64,000 nucleotides of DNA from Escarpia spicata. Taxonomy: Eukaryota; Annelida; Polychaeta; Sabellida; Siboglinidae. This document shows, one piece after another, positions 34,067-47,300 of the stretch (positions are counted from its first letter, which is position 1; each line of letters starts with the position of its first letter). The stretch lies in contig OZ023214.1 of the NCBI GenBank assembly GCA_963995525.1, positions 48,267,883 through 48,331,882 of the forward strand, written 5' to 3'. The position numbers were made by a program, and so were the translations under genes. The notes under the pieces are model-generated. The model was not told the origin of the DNA, searched no databases, and saw only the letters and a program-made list of their open reading frames with translations.

Positions 34067-37000
34067 TTGATTACATTTGATTAATGTTAATATTAAAATA
34101 TATTATCTTCCCAACATGCACAGACTGCACTCGCCACACATGTTCCAGACACACCACGTTGTTGGCTGAAATCTATACTTTCTACTAAAATTCTGTATAA
34201 AATCATATTTAATTTTATATCAGTTAACCGATCTACAGGCCCGAGCATTCCTAATCTGACCAAGCATTGCTAAAATATATACCCACAAATCTGCTAGGTT
34301 TTGTTGAGAATTTACCTAGCAAAAAATATTTTCTCATCCGCAGCTATAAATTTGTAATTTTATTCTATACCTGTGCAATGAATACAGGAAATTATTTTAC
34401 AAATTTGTTTCGTTTTAACCAAATCCATATTAAAATGGAATACAACCATATTTCTTCCAAAATAAAAGAATGTGTATTGTTTACAGGAAGTTAATGCAAT
34501 GTGGTGTATGTGTATGTAATTAAACAGGTTGACATGTGGAAACCATTACTAAGTTATGTAGCATCGCAGCTGCCTCCTTCTGATTGGTCAGTGGTGATGT
34601 CATTTTTCACACAGTTGCTGTCATCAGAAGTAGGTGGCGCTGCTGCAGGCTCGGTGACTTCGCTTATTTCCACTCTGAAATGACACATGTTATTGTGTAT
34701 AAATCGCAACCAGAAATGAATATCAAACTTCAATGGGTAAAATCTACGCAATGTTATGTTATGGGTATCTTTTTCACACAAACATGGTTTTGGTTATTGT
34801 GCATAAACATGTCTTACAAGTATGCACACATTCATCCACCCTTGTCTACAGTATCTGTCAGTCACATGCAACCGCCCTATCATTTAAACAAAGCATGCAA
34901 CCGCCCTATCATTTAAACAAAGCAATGTTACACCAATTATTCTTATGACTAGCACACATACAACAATACCATTTTCAGAGTCGGCAAGCAAACAGAACTA
35001 GCCTACCAGTTCTGCGATACAGACACTATATTTTCATAAGTTTCTATGAGAGCATTTGTTGTAGATTTCACACAACCAGCAGGACTATAACTAGAGAAAT
35101 CACACCAGAATACACACAATAATCAATCTATGGCAATCACTTTGTTAACACAACTGCATGCACCACTAAGCAGTATTCAAGTCCACACTCATACAGGAAA
35201 GAAACTACATCTAGTTTTCCTAGTGTCCAAGTGAACTCCATGGCTGATATCTATCTCATCTCATTTTATTTATTTAGTCTGGTTGCAAGACATCTGAGGA
35301 CTCAGTAACTGATGGTCTATGTCAGAGTTCTACAGTTGGTGAGTCCATGACAGATTTCTTTCCATTTCCCTCCATGGCATGTTTTACTTTTACACCAGGT
35401 AAAAAGGACTAAGATAATTTAGTGTCTCTTGTGAAAGACACATGCAAAGAAAGGGGGTGTGCAAAATTGCAAGCGGAATCAAGCCACCATCCTCTCGATC
35501 AGATAATCAACAAACAGGTGCTCAAACCATCTCATACAAAACAGTGCAACAACAAAACAAAAAGATGCAAAACATGCTCTGTGAAAATGGTACTACCCAC
35601 ACACCTACACACGAACAGACGTGCACACTAAGAGGTGGGCGCATTAGTTTGTGAAGTCCCTCAAATGTATATTAGTATGTATGGGTCTTGTTGTCACCAT
35701 GTGAAGGAAATAAATTGGTACAGTGGCGCTACCTATCTAGTGGAACATATACCGATGCACACCGGTACTACTGTTGATGTCAGAACCAGGCAATGTGGTG
35801 GAAAATGTCTTGGCAACCGTATCACGTCAGTTGAATCCAGCAGCTATTGGGTGTGGTTTTGGAAGCTGTTTTGGATCGGTCAAATTTAAAAAAGTAAAAA
35901 ATGCGTCACTTTTTAACAATTGATCATACTCGTGACAACAATACCAATTTAATTATTTTATTTAAGTATCTGCAGTAGTTTTACCCTAAAAGGGACGATG
36001 GAGTGTACATAACTATTTATTGTACGTTTTATAGTGCACAATTGTCAAACATCGCTGCATTTACTTAGAATATTTGAACAACTGTTCCATTGTATCACAC
36101 CATGTATTTGTGGCAGCTTGATGGTTTGAACCAATGCAAAACACTACACATTTCTGGACTCTGTCAACTGATGCGACCTCCCATACAACCTACACACGGA
36201 CACACAGGGGGTAGATACAATATATACACTGAGGCTAGGGGACTGTTTGGTGGGCCCTCACTCACCCTCACCACAGGTCTAAGAGTCCACACAGCTCTGA
36301 GTGATTGAACGCAGCAGGGAGAGAGAGTGTAAGGTAAGTCACAGTATCACCACAGTGTCCTGTCATACCTATGCTCCGTCAGTGTCCACTCAATGTCAAT
36401 GACCACCCCCTTGGTCACATGGATTCACGATAAAGTGCAGCACATATGTACCACCACTTAGTCAGAAATAATTTTATGCCAGTCTCAAATTAATAAAAAA
36501 GTGTGTCTTTTAATACGCGAACGGTTTGTGTGGAAACCATTTACATAAATCACAGCCAGTATTGGTCAATTTGGTTTTCTCAATGACAAACCAGTGTCAT
36601 TTGAGCCATTTATTTAATTAATACTAATCCATTAAATTTGCTTCACTACCAGTTAGTCATTAATGTAAACCCCAAGACTTGGACCTATTAATTAGTGGAC
36701 AGCTGGCCCACTCTAAATTCCACCAGTTTTATCAGTACCACAAGGGTAGTAATTATCTGTCTTGGCCAGTCTTAAAGACAGGCAGACAGGTCTCTGGATA
36801 AACCCCTGTGGTCAACACACCCAGGACTTTTATTTAAAATTTGGGGCCTGACACTAATAGTGAGAAACTTAATTTATACATTCATATCCAGCATAAAACC
36901 TTGTGTAATAAAAAGGAGGAGTGTTTACAATTTCCAAAATACGAAAACGTAAATACTCATTAACAGCGGTACTAAGAATTTTTATTGATCAATGAAGATT

Positions 37001-38202
37001 GATTAATAACAACACTCATCATTGCTTTAAACAATTTTAATTCCCAGATAAAAATATGTGAAAATCTTAAATGGTTCATAGTTCTGATTAAATAAATATG
37101 ACCATGGTACATCCCCAGTTCTGGTCAATACACACAGGATTTTATTTTAAAATACTGAGGTCTAATTCTGAACTCCACTGATACCTAACACCCCAGGCTA
37201 TGAGGAACAAATACATATTAAAATTGCCAGAGTACCAATACTTGTTTAAGTTCCACATCACCTGATGGTCGGACTCACCCGACAGTTGAAGTGCTAGAAT
37301 TGTGACAGTGAGCAGATAAAAAGCATGGTATGATTTTGGCTGGCCATTGTTTAAGCAGTCCGATGTTCTTGGGCCTTATTTTATTTGGACTGGTAACGTG
37401 TGTCAGTCTGTGTACATTTATATTTTATCTATGTGACTTTTAATGTATGATGTGTGCGTATCTAGATTTTTACAGGTGTTTTATGTATAATATATATGGA
37501 CTTTTTGTACGGAGTAAACATTTGTGATTATTACATTACTACAACCAATTGTCAATGAGTGAGGCCCCTTTGTATCCTAATCTTCACAAGGTATGTTAGT
37601 TCAACTGGACATGCAGTAAATGCAAGCTACGTGGTGATTGAAAGTGCTGTTAGATTTGGTGTACTGCAAATTGTTATGAACGAACACTGCATCACTAGTT
37701 ACAACACACATGTTGGCTTACGTTAGCAGCATTTAGTTTGTTTTAATACGTGCATCTGGCATTCCAGCTAGAAAAGACATGCACACAATTGGTTAGCCTG
37801 ATGTACAGCATAGTTTTACAATAACTCCATCTTTGCCATATAACACAGATCACGTAAATGCTAGCTTTAACGTAACGCAAAGACTAGTTGCAAACGATAC
37901 AGGACGTCGTCAAATAGAACAGGTTTAAATAAGCAGTAATTATACATATACAGCACCAGCTGTACCAAACAATCCTCACAAAACATGTAGCAGCATAACG
38001 TTTTAAAAGCAAAGCACGGTTAACTAGTTAGCTAACAATTAACCTAACAATGCAAGATGCGAATCAGCAGTTAAAGTATACTGTAATGAGATTCCTTACT
38101 AACATTCTCATTTTTCAAAATTTCTTGTGAAACAATACAAAAATAACATCTTTCTTTTTACACACATTTGGTGAAATCACCATGAAAAATATCAACGACA
38201 GT
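34067..38202. other. intergenic, no gene recognised
   Basis: No exon-like frame or known repeat family stands out over this stretch. A 29-bp direct duplication (CAACCGCCCTATCATTTAAA...) lies at 34868-34925. Confidence 0.4.
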
Positions 38203-38208
38203 TTTATT
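38203..38208 (-). promoter_or_regulatory. CAMTA polyadenylation signal
   Basis: AATAAA on the - strand, 61 nt after the proposed CAMTA stop at 38270-38272. The position suits a short 3' UTR and supports the last exon. Confidence 0.6.
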
Positions 38209-38269
38209 CATTTTGAGTGGTCTGCACCCTGTCTATGACTGCAGGTGGCCGGGATTACCCCGCGTTCAC

Positions 38270-38354
38270 TTACCCCATCTCTGTCTGTTGCAATCTCTTC
38301 CGCAGTTTCCCGGCCGACTCCTGCTGTTTTACCCTCTTGCGCTGGTAGTGACTC
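38270..38354 (-). CDS. CAMTA: CAMTA exon 18 (C-terminus)
   Basis: Codons 1374-1401 and TAA. After acceptor GCATGCAG it encodes SHYQRKRVKQQESAGKLRKR and ends EMG-stop. Its basic helix aligns with the end of vertebrate CAMTA only if exon 17 ends at a GC donor. The stop overlaps a GTAAGT-like sequence, so a further exon is possible but not needed. Confidence 0.7.
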
Positions 38355-41300
38355 CTGCATGCGGCAACAGGTCAAACTATTATCAAATAATTTGCTACAT
38401 AAGATGTTTGTTTAATCTACATGCAATACGGGTAGCCAGCAAACAAGAGTTTTTAATATGTATATTTTAAAGATAGTTATTAGTTTTCATTTTTTAGAGT
38501 TTTTATTTCGCATGTTAGTTTTTAAATTGGCTTTTTAGAATGTAGGTTAAAGTTATCTAAATAATGAATTTGGAAAGTGCTTTTAGAATGCTGGGGCTGG
38601 AAAGGGTGTTAATATAAATATTTGTAACTTGATTCATAGCTCTACTGTCTACCCTAGATGGAATGGCTGTTCGAAACATGGATTTAAATTTTGGCCACTT
38701 ACTGCCTCAATAGTTGAACCCGATGCACAAAATTTATGAATGTGATGTGTGAAAAATCACAACAGCAAATATTAATCTATTTCAGGGAATTGGGCTCACC
38801 AGTCAAGGAATGTAGGTTAAACAGAGACATTGGGCCAAAGACCAAATCTGCAGATCATTACATCAATATGCCAAGGCTGATGCAAATTAGGCCTTCGCTC
38901 CACCAAGGAACCTGACGAGCAGTGGACTCAATTGAGGAAGTAATTTTAATCAAAAGATTAGTTTACAAACATTGCATTTGTCTTAGTTTTGTAGAACTAC
39001 CACCTCCACTACCTACCACATCCACTACCTACCACCCCCAAACACTCGCCTGAAGCGTTGTTGGATGATGACTGCAGCCGTGCGCCGTCGCTTGTAGCCC
39101 TTGTGTTCTCGGTACGCCCGGTACCGACTCTGTATGACGGTGGCCGCGTCACGACTCAGCTTGAAGCGCTTCTGTGCCGTGTAACTGCGGAACTGACTCT
39201 GGATGAGAACGGCTGCCTGTGTCATCTTCTTGTAGTACATGTACTGAAACAGAAACCACAATGACAGTTTAGGAGGCCGTCTCATAAGGTCTCACAGTGT
39301 TTACTATCGATTCTAAACACCACCCAAGTTCAACCCCAATGTGGTGAGGAGCTGGAGATATTGAGTGATCCAAAATGGCTTCTAAAATCACTGCCAATTG
39401 AAATCATGCGACCTGGTTCTAATAGTGTCAGGGAGCAGTAATATACATACCTCTTGATAGATGGTAGGGCCATTGTAACCATTATTTAGTGGTGATATGA
39501 AACCGGTGGCGTTGAACGTTCCATTCCATCTGCTATGTGGAACTCTGTATTGCATCACCATGTGTGCAAATTGTGCAACTTTACATTTGCATGTTGATAC
39601 TTCAACTGTTATACTAGCTTCATGCACATATAAACGGTGATCATGATCATTGTAATAGATTCGTTACTGTTACTGTATAAAACATACACAACAACTTAAT
39701 CAAACATTCATTAATCACATTGATAACATTATTCAGTTACTGCACCAACCGGTTTGTAACGGTCCCCACTGGCCTGTACCTGTTTGTATCTGCGGTAGGA
39801 GCTCTGTATGAGGACAGCTGCCTCAAGTTCTCGCTGCTTCTGCCGCTGCTGTAGCTGATACTCCTTCTTGTCCAGGTATTTACGGTAGTAGCACTGAATC
39901 AACTGGGCTGCTGCATACAACTTCCTCTGTTCATCATCTGCACAACAACAGGAAATGATGTCATGAGTTCCATAAATTATTATTGGTCAACAACGGGAAA
40001 TGATGTCATGAATTCATTAAATTACGATTGGTCAAAAGCAGGAAATGATGTCATGGATTAATTAAATTATGATTGGTACAACAGGAAATTACGTCATGAA
40101 TTCCCTAGATTATGCTAGGTCAAAACAGGAAATGATGTCATGAGTTCCTTAAATTATGACATGGCTTAGTAACTAACCAGACAGAGTAAGTTGGGAGAAG
40201 TCTTTCTGCATGTAGGTGGTCGGTGCATTGAAGTACTCAGTGAAGTCGGCGGCTGTAGGAGGGGGAGAGTCGAGACGGAAGCTGTATGGACTCGGCAGAC
40301 AGGATGACGCCGGACTGACGGACGACTCCGGTGTCCCCAGCTCAGGGTAGCTACAACTGTTGCATGGATGGCATTACATAGTGAGTGAGGACAAGAGTGG
40401 TTATGCTGGGGTGACTTGAACTGTTCTTATAAAACTATGTGTTAGGTGTACATGTCCAAGTACAACTGAATGTGTATACGTGCATGCATATGTGTGCCTG
40501 TGTCTGCGCGTGTCTGCACGTGTCTGCACGTGTCTGCGCGTGTCTGCGCGTGTTGGTTGCGTGCGTTGTGTGGGTTGATGGCATTGCGTGTGTGGTGTGC
40601 GTGGTGTGCGTGGTGTGCGTGGTGTGCGTTGTTGTGTGTGTTGTGTGCGTGCACGTCACATGTACGCGAGTGTGCGGGGTTGCAAGCATGTGCGTGTATA
40701 ACACTCTAGGGCAACTACTATTTTAGAGCACTGACAGTGATCTCTATGACAATGTCAGGCAATTAAAGAAAGCAAACATCCTATGCATAAAATGTTTTTC
40801 AATAAATAATAAAATGAGTGGACTTTGACCAACATATTAAGGATATAAACCTCCAAGAAAATAGGTAATTTTCTTGTTTTCACACTGAATATGCTGTTGT
40901 ATTGTACTGCATTATGGCAGCTTTAGTTAATTTCATTAAAAAAAACAGGTATTCATAAAAAATTAAATTAAATTACAATTACCAGTCTGCTGAATCTCTA
41001 AGGTCAAAATCTCCAATAGCCTAAGCATCCAATTGCATATCTTCAAGTGTAACTAATATACAGAAAACCAAACCCAACATCGAATTCTACCCACCGATAC
41101 TCATCACAAGCGAGTCCTTCCAGCGGTGTCGAAATCCCCGAATCGTCAGCAGACACCACACCTGCACTGACATCTGGTGGCGTGTGACATGAACTACACG
41201 ACGAGCTGAATGAGCTGTACGAACTGCTTCGATCACGGCACGAATTCTCGGCTGTTTCTGTGGCCGTCAACAGTCCAGAGATGTCGCTGCCAGGTGGCGC

Positions 41301-44300
41301 ATGTGGCGGCAGACTCAACTTGTTTCGCTCCGGCATTCCAGCGATGATCTCGTTAGCGAGTGTCACCATCTCCTTCGGCAGGTTTGTGCTGCTGGTGACA
41401 TCTTCTGAAGAAAATTGTCAAAGAGGACTAGTAAATATATATTTGTCTGCCAAACAGACATACGTGTGTAATAACTGACCTACCCACCATGCTACCAAAT
41501 GCCTAGTAAAACATTTGTTAAGCCATCATCAATGGATGCTGCACACGTGATGTGTTTAGTCATTCCATCATGTACGTTTTTAGATTCTGGCCTATAAAGT
41601 GTATCTTTGTGACAAAAACATAAAGCAAAGATTCTACAGCAACAGTATGTGTGAATGTATGTGGGACTGTTTGATCTAGCACATGTCATGATAATAATGT
41701 AATTCGCATATATATATATATATATTATATACATAACTGTTTTCAACATTTTTGACAAAGCTTGATGAAGGTTAGTCTCGCTTAACCGACTCTCGCCTGG
41801 CTGCGTGACTTTGCAAGGAAGATAGTCTGGCTCAGAATCGCGTTTTGATTGCTCACTGCCAGTTAGCACGTCTATCCCCCAGAATGTTTATATATTATGT
41901 ATGTTTTCGATAACGAAATGAAATTACGAAATAGTGCCCAAAATTTTAGAACACAAACAACAGTTTTGAGTACTCTATGGGATTCGAACCAAGGATCCTA
42001 GAAATAGTTGCTTGACAGGCTACTGACTTAGCCACCAAGATCAGCACGTTTTGGTTGTACTTTGGCGATTACATATATTAGTTAGCAGTCTAACTGGTCC
42101 CCACGACATCGATTGCACTTTGTTTAGTTAAAGGAAATAAAAATAAGGCATTAGCTAAAATCTTTTTTTATGTGTACACAAAGTTTAGCATTGTATGTAA
42201 CATTTGACAACATTAAACAAATACAGAAAAATACATTTGTAGCATAAATTCGATTTTAAGCCCATCTGTGAAGCGATTCCCGCAGAAAATTTTATTTTAA
42301 TGAGCTAGGCGATCACGTGGTATCGTGACGTCACTTATGACACACACTCGCATCAGGCCGACCCTTTCCATGCAATCAGAGCATGTTTACAAGGATAACT
42401 TTTGGGTCGAAACGAGCGTCAGAATGAGTTATTGTGCAATATTCCGACATAATACAAACACTAGTCATCATACAGGAACAAGCAGTTATTTTACAGTTCC
42501 ACATGAATCGAATTTTATTCAAAACAACGAATGCGAATGGGCCTACAAGTCGACTAGGTTTCGCCGAGCTTGGGCTCATTTTCAGAATAATTATATTTTG
42601 GTGTCTTTCCTGACAGCATGCAAACCATTGATTTTCTTTTCTTTATTTTATTTATCCAGACAGATCACAATTTGTTTTCACATATATAATTACAATATAT
42701 TACTGTACAATATACTTACAATTAATAAATTATATATCCATTACATTATAGTTGTTTGGATAAATAAAATTTAGAAACATCGTTATATAATGACCATGTT
42801 TTCATTTTTGTGGTGAATAAATAATTACTACAAAAATAAAACTTATTTACAAACAGTGCATTATAGTATAAAATGATTTGGTTTATATTACTTCGTGAAA
42901 ACATAAACAAAAAAAGTGTAAAGAAAATCAATGGTTTGCATGCTGTCAGGATTGAACCGGCATCGCCCGATTGTAAAATAAATGACAAAAAAACAACGCG
43001 CCTAGCGCCAGCGGAAACTCTCTGACTGGTTTAAGTTGTTATGATAAATTGTACAACTCCTGCTTCATATATCGATATTCTAGTGATATTATGAGATTAT
43101 ACACGTTACTTTCTGTAGCTGGATACAATATTTGTTTGCTATGTATGTTTATTGGTGTAGATTATCTCCCGTTGGTTGCATTCGATATAATTATTCTGAA
43201 AACGAGCCCAAACTCGGCGAAACCTAGTCGACTTGTAGGCCCATTTGCATTCGTTGTTTTGAATAAAATTCGACTCACGTGGAACCGTAAGATAACTGCT
43301 TGTTCCTCTATGATGACTGGTGTTTGTATTATGTCGGAATATTGCACAATAACTCATTCTGACGCTCGTTTCGACCCAAAAGCTATACTTGCAAACACGC
43401 TCTGAATGCATGGAAAGGGTTGGCCTGATGCGAGTTTGAGTCATAAGTGACGTCACATCTCGGCATCCTGAAAAGCGCGCCAAAAATATGCATATTCGAA
43501 AATGTCCGGATGCACAGGATAAAATGTGGAATTTCTAATTCATTGAATTTTTTTGATTTTTTTTGCTTCGTGGACGTGGAAATATATAGCAGGATGTAAT
43601 ATAACATGAATTCAAGCAATATGTGTTTTTATTCCCTTTAAATTTGTCCTTGTTTAATATTTATATCATGCTTATTCACACTTAGTCTTTTCTTTCTGCT
43701 CGAGCATAAGCCAAGAACGTCAATACTGAATCGTTGACTGCCACGAGAGCTGCCACCTAGTGAATATGCATATGATTAAAAGGCACAAAACTACAAAAAA
43801 AGTATATTTTTTGTGTGTGACATGTTTCAATATAAGTTTAATGTTTAAGTATAGTATTATCTAATAAAAGTGTACCCTTATTTAATTTGTTATTTCATAG
43901 TTGGCCTGATAGCCAATCATTGTCTCTACCCGAATCTGGGGTAAAGCCCCCTACTGGTAACATTGGCAGGGCCTTATTATTCCAGGCCATAGCGAGAGGC
44001 GAAAAAATGCTGCCACCTCATGGCGCCTGGGTAATCGAGACTAGATGGAGGTCACATGTACAACTGTGATGAAGCCAAACCATGATAGTAGATCCATCAA
44101 TTAAACTCAATGCATCTAGGTGGTAAATTAATAAACGCATACGAATAATAATTATAATAATTACAAATACAATGATGTCTATCTTAAGGGATAAACTCAA
44201 ACGACTGATATACAAAATAACACAAATATTATTTACACTTAAACCACCCTTGCCCTTTCTCATTTATTACTACCAATTATAAGGATGGCTGCTGTATTAG

Positions 44301-47300
44301 CAACTGGAAGAAAGAATCCTTGTCTACCCATGAATAGACTCACAGTGAGGAAAGACAAGAGCATGGTGAACATAACGGGGTGGTCAAGGAGAATAGAGAA
44401 GACTGGAATTGTTGCAAAAGAATCGTAGAGAGGGTGGAACATATGGGGATCTGGGAAAAAAGAGACTAAACTCTCACCCGTGTCCATGGCCGACTCATGC
44501 TGCAAGTCGTCGTCCAATGAGAATGAATCATCATAGGAGCCGTGATAGTCCGTCTGCATGAACATGTCCGGTGAGTTCACATCCCGACTGCTGACTGAGA
44601 TCATCGGGTCAGGGTCATGTGGTGCCTCGAGTCGCGCCAGATACGGGTCAGAGTTCACTGAGCGCATCCCTGCCGACACGGCAGATGGTGCCACTGCAGC
44701 CCCGTCTCGATCCACGTGCAGCTGTACATAGTTAGGCAGCACGTCAATGGAGGTTCGTTTCATGAAGCGGCGCTGTAAGGTGGTGCCCTCGCCGGGCATG
44801 GACCGAGGCACGCTGGCACCGCGATGACCTGATTGGTTGACCAGGGTGAGCGGCGCGGGAATCTCTATAGTTAACTGTTTGCTGTCCATGATGTGCCATG
44901 AGAGCGGTGGTGGGAATGCTGTGGTGGTGGGCGGTGCAGCTCCGAGTGGCTCCATATGTGGTGCTCCATGCGGATCCACAGGCACCGCTGACATGTCTCC
45001 GTGCACCAGCCGCGGAGTGCTGTTTGCGACTGGCGCGTTCATGAAATGTAAGATTCCCCCACTAGGTGGCGCACTCGTGAGAGCATCGTTCGTTGATACG
45101 GACACTGGTGTAAGGTGTGTGGTCTCGCTCACATGCACGTGAACCTGTAGCGCCATCTGGAGGCTGGCAAGGTGTTGAACGAGCGCAAAGTGGCCACGCT
45201 GTTGCGCGAGATGCACCGAAGTGGCGCCGTCTCTGTTACAGACATGTAGCGCCCCCTGGTGGATGTGGTACAACACGGTTGCAGCCTCTATATGGCCCAG
45301 AGCACACGCCCACATCTGTAAAATGTTTAGTGTTAGTTTTTTTTATACATAATGTAGGTATTTTACATTTAAGGGTCCATCTGAGTTGTTGATATTTAGC
45401 TATTCGTGCAAATCATAAGAAAGGGGAGGGGGGGTCAAGGCCTGCATACTAATCTATCACATGTGAATTGCAAAAACTGAGTGACTGTAAATGTTTGTAA
45501 ACATTATTATGATAATTACTATTAAATGTACATGTATATATGATGTTCAATCCGGATGCGTACCAGGGGTGTGCAGGCATTGTTGTCCAGCCCAAGGGGG
45601 TTGACATCGTGCTCCAACACGGGGCTACTGTTCACCTCCCTGTTGGGCAGAGAAACAGTCAAACAGATTTCTTTGAGGAGCAACTAACTTGTTTGCTGCA
45701 GTATCTTTAAAAGGATGTAAATTACATCCAAGTTACAACTACATGGATTTATAAATTATATAATACAAAACAAGACTGCAAATATATAATTATGCCTATT
45801 GAAGACTTAATTTGTTTTGGGTTTAAATCAATACATGAAATTTTGTCTAAATCAACATCAAACATTTTGTTGATTTTGTTTATATTATTCAACTTTGTAT
45901 TTGATCACCTACATTGATCAGTGGCGTCATCTATCGAGCTACAAAATATACCAACATCAAATTCCATCAGGTTTTGTAAAATGCTCTGCTTAGCATCAAA
46001 AGTATTTCCTCTTTGACCGCTATAAGTTTGCAATTCGAATATATACTTGAATGATGAACAGAAGCAAATGCGTACTTTATCAAAGTTTTTCCATCTGATA
46101 CACATCCGTATTAAAATGTCATATAGGCAACGTAAGTTATGGTTATGAGTGATTGGAATACACAATGTACATTACTACTTGTATATATAATTTATTCAGT
46201 GATGTGTGTAACTAGTTGTATGCAAGTTCCCGCACACACCTCCATTTGACAAGCGTAGTTATTAGTTTTGTGCAGCCCAGTGCTGCCGCCAAGTGGAGAA
46301 GCGTGAGATGACGTGAACTGGCACATGCTTTCAGTAGTTCATCTCCGTGACACCAGGAGCGCTTGCTCAGCTGCGCACAATACTCGACCACGTGGGTCTC
46401 GAAAGCGTCATGGCCACCAAGCAAACCACCAGCCTAGAAATCCCAAACAATTGACGGTAATGTATTTGATAATGTATTTGATGTAGTAATAAGAACCTCT
46501 CAGTGAACAAACCTGGGTGGTTTCTATTACATCAAATACATTATTAATTGATATTAAGCATTAGTACCAACACTGTTTCAATCCTGCATAAATACCAGAG
46601 GAAAATGTAATTGATTGCGATTATTATTAAAATGTATCAGTATGATTACTACAAGGAATGATATACAGCTGTACTTGCTGGTGATGAAGGAAAATTATTC
46701 AAGTCAGAAGAAAGTCTCTTCTTCAGTTCTTCAAGTTTCTCCATCACGGCGACCTTGAGCTCAGCCTCTGCGAGAGAAGAACAAGTCATGAGTTGTACAG
46801 TACATCGTGGCTGCCACAATCTACAATAACGACCAGTTTTCATAGGAGTTTCCTATTCCACCTCAATATGTTCTTTTCTCTCTCTGTGTTCCTGAGTTAT
46901 TATTTTGTTGATTTGAATTGTTAGTGTATTTTGTACAATGTATGTGCATGCATGCATGCTACATACACATACATGCATGTTTCGTTCAGCCTCTAGGACA
47001 CATTTCACAAGAAGAGGGGTGAAGAAGAGGGGTGGGATTCACAGATTTATGGGGATACTTTGTTGGGAGGGAAGATATGTACATGAGAGATGGCCTCCAT
47101 CTTATTGGAAAGGGGGCAGCAGTTTTCTCAGAGAACCTGCTGCGATCTGTTGACAGGTTGCATCTATTTAAACTAGATTCGCAGGGGGGACTCACAGAAA
47201 AGCCTGAAAATGGAGGCATAGATAAAGACAGCACAAATAAATCAGCAAATAACAGTCTGGAAAACTCTTCTGAAGCTGGATATAAATGTGTTTGTTTAAA

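Noticed and set aside
35422..35654. Short overlapping basic frames as a small gene
   Set aside because: No splice context, no motif, and not distinguishable from chance.
40435..40726. Cys/Val- and Thr/His-rich open frames on both strands
   Set aside because: Translation of a GT-rich minisatellite inside a CAMTA intron.
41971..42046. Functional tRNA gene
   Set aside because: A and B boxes are good but an acceptor stem cannot be paired; listed as a SINE-like head instead.
42325..42774. 149-codon open frame as a possible gene
   Set aside because: It lies in one arm of an inverted repeat and is mirrored on the other strand; no known domain.
44837..45142. + strand frame opposite CAMTA exon 13
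   Set aside because: Antisense shadow of the exon.
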